From Microbacterium terrisoli (lineage in GTDB: Bacteria > Actinomycetota > Actinomycetes > Actinomycetales > Microbacteriaceae): 64,000 nucleotides of DNA. The DNA is taken from contig NZ_CP133019.1 of assembly GCF_030866805.1 (NCBI RefSeq), forward strand, positions 62,001 through 126,000. The letters run 5' to 3'. Shown here in pieces: positions 54,904 to 62,634 of the stretch. The notes below the pieces were generated by a model. That model ran no database searches, was not told where the DNA came from, and was given only the letters and a program-made list of their open reading frames with translations. A program made the position numbers and the translations under genes. Positions within the stretch are counted from its first letter, which is position 1, and each line of letters opens with the position of its first letter.

Positions 54904-55148
54904 TCGACGACCTCGATGCCCACGACATCCTCGATCACGCCGTTCGAGAGGATCTCGTCCGCGATGCGGCGGGCCTTCGCGAGCGTCGCTTCGTCGACCT
55001 CACCTTCAACGGTCAGTTCGAACCGCTTGCCGATGCGCACACCGGTGAATGCATCCTCACCCAGCCGCGCGAGCGCGCCGGCGACGGCCTTTCCCTGCGG
55101 ATCGAGCAGTTCGGCCTTGGGCATGACGTCGACGACGATGGTGGGCAT
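54900..55148 (-). CDS. purS: phosphoribosylformylglycinamidine synthase subunit PurS
   Basis: PurS is the small structural subunit linking PurL and PurQ. The 82-residue protein has [17 protein letters not shown] and VRIGKRFEL, both standard. Its stop overlaps the purQ start (ATGA), indicating balanced co-translation. Confidence 0.95.
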   Translation of the reverse strand: MPTIVVDVMPKAELLDPQGKAVAGALARLGEDAFTGVRIGKRFELTVEGEVDEATLAKARRIADEILSNGVIEDVVGIEVVE

Positions 55149-55266
55149 TCAAAGCTCCGGATGTCGCGGATAGGGTTCCCCTTCATCCTACGGTGCCCGC
55201 CCAGCCCTGAACCTCTGCTCGCTCGCCGCCGCTCAGATGCAGTCTCACGGATCTCTGAAACCGGGG

Positions 55267-55324
55267 TTGACATTCGTGGGAGCGCTCCCATAGAGTGCAT
55301 GATCGTGACGTGGGAGCGCTCCCA
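55267..55324 (+). promoter_or_regulatory. cebE promoter with two perfect CebR boxes
   Basis: TTGACA (55267-55272), 18 bases, TAGAGT (55291-55296). TGGGAGCGCTCCCA occurs twice: 55277-55290, between the boxes, and 55311-55324, just after the expected start. Centres are 34 bases apart. This 14-base palindrome is the known cellobiose-repressor box of Streptomyces, so CebR encoded at the end of the locus should bind both. Confidence 0.92.
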
Positions 55325-55383
55325 CAGCGAGACGGAGCGCCATGCGGCACAGCACCCATCTCTTCCACAAAGGAGTGACACCC

Positions 55384-56709
55384 GTGAGAACGCAAGCACT
55401 GCGACGGACCGCAATCGTTGCGGCCGTGGCATCCACCGCAGCCGTCGTGCTGGCCGGCTGCGCCGGCAGCACCTCGGGCTCCGACGACGCCGGTCAGAAG
55501 ATCACCCTGACCGTCACGACGTTCGGTGCCATGGGCCTGGACGGACTGTACAAGCAGTACGAGTCGGACCACCCGAACATCACGATCAAGGCCACCAACA
55601 TCGACACGGGCGGCAACGCACTGACCGACTGGCAGACCAAGCAGGCCGCGGGCGCAGGACTCCCCGACGTGCAGGCTGTCGAAGAGGGATGGCTCAGCAA
55701 GGTCATGCAGGTGAGCGACTCGTTCACCGACCTGCGCAAGTACGGGGCCGACAAGATCAGCGACCAGTGGGTCGACTGGAAGGTCAAGGAGGCCACCGAC
55801 AAGGACGGCCGCATCATCGGCTACGGCACCGACATCGGCCCCGAAGGCCTCTGCTACAACAGCAAGCTGTTCGCCGCCGCCGGTCTGCCCACCGACCGCG
55901 CGGACGTCGCCAAGTACTTCGGCGGCGCCGACGCGACGTGGGAGAAGTTCTTCCAGATCGGCAAGCAGTACCACGACAAGACCGGCAAGGCCTGGTATGA
56001 CCAGTCCGGCTTCGTCTGGAACTCGATGGTCAACCAGCTGCCCGAGGGCTACTACACTGCCGACGGCAAGCTGAACGTCAAGGACAACGCGCAGCTGAAG
56101 GCTCGCTGGGCGCTGCTCGCGCAGGGCGCGGCCGACGGCCTGAGCAGCAACCAGACCCAGTGGGACTGGGGCCAGGGCAAGGCGTTCCTCGACGGCTCGT
56201 TCGCGACATTCGTGTGCCCGGGCTGGATGCTCGGCAACATCAAGGGACCGGCCGAGGCCGCCGGCGGCGGCGCCGACAGCGGTTGGGACTTCGCCGACGT
56301 GTTCCCGGGCGGACCGGCGAACTGGGGCGGCTCGTTCCTGACCGTGCCGACCACCTCGAAGCACCCGAAGGAGGCTGCGGCGCTGGCCGAGTACCTGACC
56401 AGCGAGAAGTCGCAGGTCGCCGCGTTCCAGGCCGCGGGCACGTTCCCGAGCAACCTGGCCGCGCAGAAGGACCCGGGCGTGACCGGTCAGAGCGACCTGA
56501 CGAAGTTCTTCAACGGTGCTCCGGTCGGCCAGATCCTGGCAGCCCGCGCGCAGGGTGTCGTGGCCCAGTACAAGGGCCCGGACGACTCGGTGATCCAAGA
56601 GCAGGTCTTCGGTCCCAGCGTCCAGCTGCTCGATTCGGGCAAGGCGAATGGCCAGCAGGCATGGGATAGCGCCATGAAGCTGCTCGACCAGCTCGTCGTC
56701 AACAAGTAG
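55384..56709 (+). CDS. cebE: cellobiose ABC transporter substrate-binding lipoprotein CebE
   Basis: The 441-residue lipoprotein (Cys26 in VVLAGC) binds cellobiose/cello-oligosaccharides. Family features include TVTTFGAMGLDGLYKQYE, a Trp-rich cleft and SGFVWNSMVNQLPEG. The GTG start has AAGGAG eight bases upstream. The assignment as cellobiose system rests on the CebR boxes, the GH1 enzyme and the gene order, matching Streptomyces cebEFG-bglC. Confidence 0.92.
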   Translation: MRTQALRRTAIVAAVASTAAVVLAGCAGSTSGSDDAGQKITLTVTTFGAMGLDGLYKQYESDHPNITIKATNIDTGGNALTDWQTKQAAGAGLPDVQAVEEGWLSKVMQVSDSFTDLRKYGADKISDQWVDWKVKEATDKDGRIIGYGTDIGPEGLCYNSKLFAAAGLPTDRADVAKYFGGADATWEKFFQIGKQYHDKTGKAWYDQSGFVWNSMVNQLPEGYYTADGKLNVKDNAQLKARWALLAQGAADGLSSNQTQWDWGQGKAFLDGSFATFVCPGWMLGNIKGPAEAAGGGADSGWDFADVFPGGPANWGGSFLTVPTTSKHPKEAAALAEYLTSEKSQVAAFQAAGTFPSNLAAQKDPGVTGQSDLTKFFNGAPVGQILAARAQGVVAQYKGPDDSVIQEQVFGPSVQLLDSGKANGQQAWDSAMKLLDQLVVNK

Positions 56710-56716
56710 TCCCCCT

Positions 56717-56768
56717 TTTCTCGGCGGCCCCCGCCTTTCCCCCCGATACCGCGGGGGCCGCCGAGAAA
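56717..56768 (+). promoter_or_regulatory. 18-bp hairpin between cebE and cebF
   Basis: A perfect 18-bp stem (56717-56734 with 56751-56768) encloses a 16-base loop. It begins seven bases after the cebE stop. It could partly terminate transcription or stabilise cebE mRNA so binding protein exceeds permease. Confidence 0.8.
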
Positions 56769-56790
56769 GACCCAGACGATCGAGAAGGCC

Positions 56791-57909
56791 ATGACCACCA
56801 CGCTCTCGTCGCCGCCGCGCCCCGCTGCCGGCGACGCCGCCCGCCCCGCCGGCACGTCGCCGCGATCCGCATTCCGTCAGCGGCTCAGCCGCTGGGATGT
56901 GCGCTATTCGCCCTACGCCTACGTCGCCCCGTTCTTCATCCTGTTCGGCCTGGTCGGCCTGTTCCCGTTGCTGTACACGTTCGTCGTGTCGCTGAACGAC
57001 TGGAACCTCTTGACCGGCCCGGGTGACTGGGTGGGCTTCGACAACTTCGCCGCCGAACTGACAGATCCGCTGTTCTGGAACTCGGTGTTCAACACCTTCA
57101 GCATCTTCTTCCTCTCGGCGATACCGCAGCTGATCGCCGCGATCGTGCTGGCGGCAGTGCTCGACCAGCACCTGCGCGCCAAGACTTTCTGGCGCATCTC
57201 GGTGATCCTGCCCTACGTGGTCACCCCGGTCGCCGTCACGCTGATCTTCAGCAGCATGTTCAGCGAGAAATACGGCCTCATCAACAACCTCCTCGAGGTC
57301 ATCCACCTGCCGGCCGTGATGTGGAAGACCGACACCCTGCCCAGTCACCTCGCCATCGCGACCATGGTCAACTGGCGCTGGACCGGCTACAACGCCCTGA
57401 TCCTTCTGGCCGCGATGCAGGCCGTGCCGCGCGACATCCACGAGTCGGCCGCGATCGACGGAGCCGGAGCGGTGCGCAGGTTCTTCTCGATCACGATCCC
57501 CAGCATCCGTCCCACGATCATCTTCGTCGTGATCACCGCCACGATCGGCGGACTGCAGATCTTCACCGAGCCGAAGCTGTTCAACGCGGCAAGCGCGATC
57601 CCCGGTGGTCCACAGCGGCAATATCAGACCACCGTGCTCTATCTCTGGGATCTCGCGTTCAACCGTCAGTCGTTCGGAAAGGCCTCCGCCGTCGCGTGGA
57701 TCCTGTTCCTGATGATCGTGGCGATCGGCGTGATCAACTTCCTCCTCTCGCGCAGCATCGCCGGAGCCGAGACACGCGCATCCTCGCGCCGCGTGCAGCG
57801 CCGCCTCGCGCGCGCCGCGGCCGCCCAGGCGGCCGCCCAGGCGGCGACGGAGGCACGAGTCCCGGATGCCGCGACCGTCGCGTCCGCATCTGAAAGGGGC
57901 ATCGAATGA
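56791..57909 (+). CDS. cebF: cellobiose ABC transporter permease CebF
   Basis: The 372-residue permease has six predicted helices, an N-terminal polar segment of about 45 residues and EAAAIDGAGAVRRFFSITIPSIRPTI-like coupling loop (residues about 225-250). A long Ala/Arg-rich cytoplasmic C-terminus is unusual. Its stop overlaps cebG start (ATGA). The ATPase for this importer is not in the locus, as is typical when a shared MsiK-like ATPase serves several sugars. Confidence 0.92.
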   Translation: MTTTLSSPPRPAAGDAARPAGTSPRSAFRQRLSRWDVRYSPYAYVAPFFILFGLVGLFPLLYTFVVSLNDWNLLTGPGDWVGFDNFAAELTDPLFWNSVFNTFSIFFLSAIPQLIAAIVLAAVLDQHLRAKTFWRISVILPYVVTPVAVTLIFSSMFSEKYGLINNLLEVIHLPAVMWKTDTLPSHLAIATMVNWRWTGYNALILLAAMQAVPRDIHESAAIDGAGAVRRFFSITIPSIRPTIIFVVITATIGGLQIFTEPKLFNAASAIPGGPQRQYQTTVLYLWDLAFNRQSFGKASAVAWILFLMIVAIGVINFLLSRSIAGAETRASSRRVQRRLARAAAAQAAAQAATEARVPDAATVASASERGIE

Positions 57910-58817
57910 CCGTGCAGGCACCCACCGCCACCTCGACGGTGACGGCACACGCCCGTGCTCCGCGGCCGGCCCCGCGTCGCCGCGGCCGCGGCCGCATCGG
58001 CATCGACCGCCGCCCCGGCTGGTTCGCCTACACGCTGGTGTCGGTGTTCTTCATCGCCGGCGCGTACCCGCTGTACTGGTCGTTCATCATCGGCGCGACC
58101 GGCAACAAAGCGCTCACCGAGACCTGGCCCCCGCTGCTTCCCGGCGGACAGTTCTGGAAGAACACAGCGGCCGTGTTCGACACGGTGCCGTTCTGGCTGG
58201 CACTGGGCAACTCCGTGATCGTGTCGACCGTGATCGCGGCATCCGTCGTGTTCTTCTCGACCCTGGCCGGCTATGCGTTCGCGAAGCTGCGGTTCCGGGG
58301 GCGTGAGGGCCTCATGGTGTTCGTCATCGCGACGCTCGCCGTGCCCACGCAGCTGGGCATCATCCCGATGTTCATGGTCATGAAGGAGCTCGGCTGGACC
58401 GGCACGCTCGGTGCGGTCATCGTGCCGACGCTGGTGACCGCGTTCGGTGTGTTCTTCATGCGCCAGTACCTGGTCGATGTCATCCCCGACGAGCTCATCG
58501 AGGCCGCGCGCATGGACGGCGCGAGCATGATCGGCACGTTCTGGCACGTCGGCATGCCCGCCGCGCGCCCCGCCATGGCGATCCTCGGCCTGTTCACGTT
58601 CATGACCGCCTGGACCGACTACCTGTGGCCGCTGCTGGTCGTGCCGCAGAACCCGACCCTCCAGGTGGCGTTGAGCCAGCTGCAGTCGGCGCGATACGTC
58701 GACTATTCCATCGTGCTGGCCGGTGCGGTCCTTGCCACCCTGCCGCTGCTGGCGGTCCTGATCGTTGCCGGAAAGCAGCTGGTCGGTGGCATCATGGCCG
58801 GAGCGGTGAAAGGTTGA
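57906..58817 (+). CDS. cebG: cellobiose ABC transporter permease CebG
   Basis: The 303-residue permease has an N-terminal basic Pro/Arg-rich segment, six helices and EAARMDGASMIGTFWHVGMPAARPAMA coupling loop. ATG overlaps the cebF stop. It forms the second channel half. The GH1 gene starts 58 bases later, preceded by AGAGGAAC. Confidence 0.93.
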   Translation: MTVQAPTATSTVTAHARAPRPAPRRRGRGRIGIDRRPGWFAYTLVSVFFIAGAYPLYWSFIIGATGNKALTETWPPLLPGGQFWKNTAAVFDTVPFWLALGNSVIVSTVIAASVVFFSTLAGYAFAKLRFRGREGLMVFVIATLAVPTQLGIIPMFMVMKELGWTGTLGAVIVPTLVTAFGVFFMRQYLVDVIPDELIEAARMDGASMIGTFWHVGMPAARPAMAILGLFTFMTAWTDYLWPLLVVPQNPTLQVALSQLQSARYVDYSIVLAGAVLATLPLLAVLIVAGKQLVGGIMAGAVKG

Positions 58818-58875
58818 CCGTGCGCCGCAGTCCCGTATCGCTTCGCACCCGCCCCGAGAGAGGAACCCGCCCCGC

Positions 58876-60354
58876 ATGAGCGCGAGCACCCGCCCCTTCC
58901 CGTCCGACTTTCTGTTCGGCGCCGCCACCGCGGCGTACCAGATCGAGGGCGCGCACGACGAGGACGGCCGCCGTGACTCGATCTGGGACGCGTTCTGCCG
59001 CGTGCCCGGAGCTGTCGTCGGCGGTGACAACGGCGACGTCTCGTGCGACCACTATCACCGCTATCGCGAGGACGTCGCGCTCATGAAGCGCATGGGGCTG
59101 CAGTCCTACCGGTTCTCGACGTCGTGGGCGCGTGTGCGCCCGGACGGCGGCGCGCTGAACCCTGCAGGGGTCGCGTTCTACGAGCGCCTGGTCGACGAGC
59201 TGCTGGATGCCGGCATCCGGCCGTGGCTGACTCTCTATCACTGGGACCTGCCCGACGCGCTGCAGGCTCGCGGCGGCTGGACCGTGCGTGAGACCGCCGA
59301 CCGGTTCACGGAGTACGCCCTGGACCTGCACGACGCGCTCGGTGACCGGGTGGACGTGTGGACGACCCTGAACGAGCCGTGGTGTGCGTCATTCCTCAGC
59401 TACACCGGCGGTGAGCACGCCCCCGGCCACACCAGCGTCGAGGAGGGCCTGCTGGCAGCGCACCACATGCTGCTCGGCCACGGGCAGGTCGTGCGCGAGC
59501 TGCGTTCCCGCGATGCGGGGCTGAACCTGGGCCTGACGCTGAACCTCACCGTCGCCGACGCGGTCGACCCGGCCGACCCGGCCGACGCCGACGCGGCGCG
59601 ACGCATCGACGGCCAGTTCAACCGCTGGTTCCTCGACCCGGTGTTCCGCGGCGCATACCCCTCCGACGTCGTCGAAGACATCCGGCAGGTCGATGCCGGG
59701 GCGGTCGGGCGGTTCGAACAGGCGGTGCGTCCGGGCGACCTCGCGGTGATCGCGGAACCGATCGACACCCTCGGCGTGAACTACTACCACGGCGAGTACG
59801 TCGGCGGCCGGCCCTCGCCGGAGCCGGTGCCGGCCGGCGACGCCCCCAGCACGCGGGAAGTGGCATCCCCCTTCCCCTCGCACGAGGGCATCTTCTGGCA
59901 CGAGCGCGGGCTCGCCCGCACCGCGCAGAACTGGGAAGTGCAGCCCGAAGGGCTCACCCGTCTGCTGCTGCGCGTGCACGAGGAGTACTCCGCCCCGGCG
60001 AACGTCGCCCTGTACGTCACCGAGAACGGCTCGGCGTACGAGGACGAGCTCGTCGTCGAGTCGGGCCAGCGGCGCGTGCACGACAGCGACCGGGCCGCGT
60101 ATCTGACGGCGCACCTGGGTGCGGTGCTGGATGCGGTGGATGCCGGAGCCGACGTGCGCGGCTACTTCGCCTGGTCGCTGCTGGACAACTTCGAGTGGGC
60201 CTGGGGCTACGCGAAGCGGTTCGGAATCGTCCACGTGGACTACGACACGCTCGAGCGCACGCTCAAGGACAGCGGGCGCACGTACGCCCAGGTCATCGCG
60301 GCACGGGCGCTGGACGACGCGGCAGTGCCCGCGTTGGACAACGCCGCCCGGTAG
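58876..60354 (+). CDS. bglC: GH1 beta-glucosidase BglC
   Basis: The 492-residue cytoplasmic enzyme splits imported cellobiose into glucose. Glu167 (TLNEPW) is the acid/base and Glu383 (VTENGSAY) the nucleophile; FLFGAATAAYQIEGA starts the barrel. Hydrolysis of cellobiose would reduce inducer and restore CebR repression. Co-transcribed with cebEFG. Confidence 0.95.
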   Translation: MSASTRPFPSDFLFGAATAAYQIEGAHDEDGRRDSIWDAFCRVPGAVVGGDNGDVSCDHYHRYREDVALMKRMGLQSYRFSTSWARVRPDGGALNPAGVAFYERLVDELLDAGIRPWLTLYHWDLPDALQARGGWTVRETADRFTEYALDLHDALGDRVDVWTTLNEPWCASFLSYTGGEHAPGHTSVEEGLLAAHHMLLGHGQVVRELRSRDAGLNLGLTLNLTVADAVDPADPADADAARRIDGQFNRWFLDPVFRGAYPSDVVEDIRQVDAGAVGRFEQAVRPGDLAVIAEPIDTLGVNYYHGEYVGGRPSPEPVPAGDAPSTREVASPFPSHEGIFWHERGLARTAQNWEVQPEGLTRLLLRVHEEYSAPANVALYVTENGSAYEDELVVESGQRRVHDSDRAAYLTAHLGAVLDAVDAGADVRGYFAWSLLDNFEWAWGYAKRFGIVHVDYDTLERTLKDSGRTYAQVIAARALDDAAVPALDNAAR

Positions 60355-60377
60355 CATCCCTCACGGGGGAAGAACCG

Positions 60378-61391
60378 ATGGCGGCAGCAACGGCACGAGC
60401 GACGGTGACGATCGAAGAGGTCGCCGCCGCCGCCGGAGTGTCACGGTCGACGGTCTCGCGCGTGGTGAACGGGTCCAGCGCGGTCAGCCCTGAGGCGCTC
60501 GAGGCGGTGCAGCGTGCGATCGCCGCGTTGAACTACGTGCCCAATCGCGCGGCCCGGTCGCTGGCCAGCAGGCAGACTCTGGCGATCGCGCTGGTCGTGC
60601 CCGAAGACACCGCGCGGTTCTTCGGCGACCCGTTCTTCGCCTCGATCGTGTCGGGCATCAACGACCGGCTGATGCTCAGCGACTACGTGCTGAACCTGTT
60701 CATCGCCAGCGATGACCCCGGCCGCAAGATGACCAGCTATCTGCGCGGCGGCAACGTCGACGGCGCCATCATCGTGTCGCACCACACCAGCGACGTGTTC
60801 GTCGGTCTGATCAATGCCGCCATGCCCGTCGTCTACGGCGGCCGGCCTGTGCGCCACCACGAGGACGACTACTACGTCGACGTCGACAACGTCGCCGGCG
60901 GGCGGGACGCCACGGCCTACCTGGTCGGGCGGGGTCACACCCGCATCGCCACGATCACCGGGCCCCTGACGATGCAGGCGGCCATCGACCGGTTGCAGGG
61001 CTTCCGCGAGGTGCTGGCCGCGGCGGGGCTGCCGGTGGCCGGTGTCGCCGAAGGCGGGTGGACGGCGTCCGGGGGAGCCGACGCGATGCGTGCCATCCTC
61101 GACGCCGGGCCCGCGCCGGATGCGGTGTTCGTCGCCAGCGACCTGATGGCGGAGGGGGCGATGCGCGCCCTGCGCGAGCGTGGCCTGCGTGTGCCCGATG
61201 ATGTGGCGATCCTCGGCTTCGACGACTCGCCGATCGCGACGTCGGTCACGCCCGCGCTGAGCACGATGCGTCAGCCCTCGCACCACCAGGGCGAGCAGAT
61301 GGCCGACGTGCTGCTGCAGGTGCTGGCCGGGGGCCGGCCGCCGCACGCGACGATCCTGCCGGCCGAGCTCGTGGTGCGCGCGTCAGCCTGA
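60378..61391 (+). CDS. cebR: LacI family cellobiose repressor CebR
   Basis: The 337-residue protein has the LacI headpiece (VTIEEVAAAAGVSRSTVSRVVNGSSAVSPEAL) and hinge NYVPNRAARSL, then a sugar-sensing domain. It should bind the two TGGGAGCGCTCCCA boxes before cebE. In Streptomyces, CebR is released by cellobiose. The gene ends the operon rather than being divergent. GGGGGAAG precedes the ATG. Confidence 0.93.
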   Translation: MAAATARATVTIEEVAAAAGVSRSTVSRVVNGSSAVSPEALEAVQRAIAALNYVPNRAARSLASRQTLAIALVVPEDTARFFGDPFFASIVSGINDRLMLSDYVLNLFIASDDPGRKMTSYLRGGNVDGAIIVSHHTSDVFVGLINAAMPVVYGGRPVRHHEDDYYVDVDNVAGGRDATAYLVGRGHTRIATITGPLTMQAAIDRLQGFREVLAAAGLPVAGVAEGGWTASGGADAMRAILDAGPAPDAVFVASDLMAEGAMRALRERGLRVPDDVAILGFDDSPIATSVTPALSTMRQPSHHQGEQMADVLLQVLAGGRPPHATILPAELVVRASA

Positions 61392-61430
61392 CCGCCCGCC
61401 CGTTCCGCCCGCTCGCCCCGCGTCTCCCGC

Positions 61431-61512
61431 GTCGAAATCATGTGTGTTCGACGCGCACACACGGGTTTGACGTCAATCCGATGTGTCGCCGACGAACACA
61501 CATGATTTCGAC
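61431..61512. repeat. 20-bp inverted repeat with nested palindromes
   Basis: Perfect 20-base arms (61431-61450, 61493-61512) surround a 42-base core in which ACACA/TGTGT and TTGACGTCAA form inner dyads. It separates convergent cebR and the DUF1801 gene and may terminate both. The layered symmetry is more than a terminator needs. Confidence 0.8.
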
Positions 61513-61544
61513 CCAGGGAGGGATGCCGCGGCCCGGTTGTCGCG

Positions 61545-61997
61545 TCAGCCCGCGGCGCGCGTGACCAGCTCGGCGAGGCGATCCTGCTCGGCCTGGCCCA
61601 CGCCGAGGATCGCGTACGAGGTGGGCCACATCTGACCGTCGTCGAGCTGCGCCGCCGACTCGAAGCCGAGCGTTGCGTAACGGTCTTTGAACTTCGCCGC
61701 CGGCTTGAAGAACAGCACGACCTTTCCGTCGCGCGTGTAGGCCGGGAACCCGTACCAGGTCTTCGACCCGAGCTGCGGGGCGACCGAGGTCACGATCTCG
61801 TCGAGCTTCTCTGCGATCGCGCGGTCGGCCGGCTCCATGCCGGCGATCGCGTCGAGCAGGTCCTGCCGGTCGATCGCGGCCTTCTCGGCGGGCGACTTGC
61901 CCTTGCGCTCCTGCGCCTTCAGCTCTGCGGCGCGCTGGCGCATGGCGGCGCGTTCGTCGGCGTTGAATCCGGATTTCGTGTTGCGTTCAGGGCTCAT
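61545..61997 (-). CDS. DUF1801-like protein
   Basis: The 150-residue basic protein has a helical Lys/Glu/Ala-rich N-terminus and a C-terminal KTWYGFPAYTRDGKVVLFFKPAAKFKDRYATLGF-like core, as in DUF1801/YdhG proteins, some linked to iron binding. No catalytic motif is seen. It stands alone, minus strand, divergent from the GNAT gene. Confidence 0.83.
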   Translation of the reverse strand: MSPERNTKSGFNADERAAMRQRAAELKAQERKGKSPAEKAAIDRQDLLDAIAGMEPADRAIAEKLDEIVTSVAPQLGSKTWYGFPAYTRDGKVVLFFKPAAKFKDRYATLGFESAAQLDDGQMWPTSYAILGVGQAEQDRLAELVTRAAG

Positions 61998-62075
61998 GAC
62001 GGCAACGATACGGATGCCGCGATCCGCCCGCTTCTCGAATCCTGCTCAGCCGGTGAGAGATGTGAGGATGGGGGA

Positions 62076-62591
62076 GTGCTCGACTCACTCGCCCTGCCCA
62101 CCGACCTCGCGCTGCCCCACGGATCCGTGACGGTCCGGCGTGCGACAGCGCGCGACCTGCAGGCGATCATGCGTCTGCTGGCCGACGACCCGATCAGCGC
62201 GGCGCGCGGAGATGAGAACAGCGGCGCCGACGAGCACGTGTACGCGCGAGCGCTGGCCGCGATCATCGATGATCCGTCGAACGAGCTGATCGTCGTCGTC
62301 GAGCCTGACGGAGAGATCGTCGGCACGTTGCAGCTGACGTCGATTCCGGGTATGTCGCGTCGCGGCAGCACGCGCCTGCTGGTCGAAGCGGTGCGTGTGG
62401 CCGGCGACCGCCGATCCGAAGGCATCGGCGGGGCGGTGATGCACTGGGTGATGGATGCCGCAGCCCCCGCGCTCGGTGCAAGCCTGGTGAAGCTCACATC
62501 CGACGCCGCCCGCACCGACGCACACCGCTTCTACAGGCGGCTCGGCTTCGCCGAGTCCCACGTCGGCTTCACATACCGCGTCGCCCGCTGA
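62076..62591 (+). CDS. GNAT family N-acetyltransferase
   Basis: The 171-residue protein has the GNAT fold, with VAGDRRSEGIGGAVMHW as the acetyl-CoA (P-loop) motif and FYRRLGFAESHVGF at the end. A GTG start follows a GGGGGA stretch. Substrate unknown. It is convergent with the MFS gene. Confidence 0.9.
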   Translation: MLDSLALPTDLALPHGSVTVRRATARDLQAIMRLLADDPISAARGDENSGADEHVYARALAAIIDDPSNELIVVVEPDGEIVGTLQLTSIPGMSRRGSTRLLVEAVRVAGDRRSEGIGGAVMHWVMDAAAPALGASLVKLTSDAARTDAHRFYRRLGFAESHVGFTYRVAR

Positions 62592-62634
62592 CGGGCCGCG
62601 CAGCAATCCTGCCGCGTCGCCCGGTGCCCGCGCA

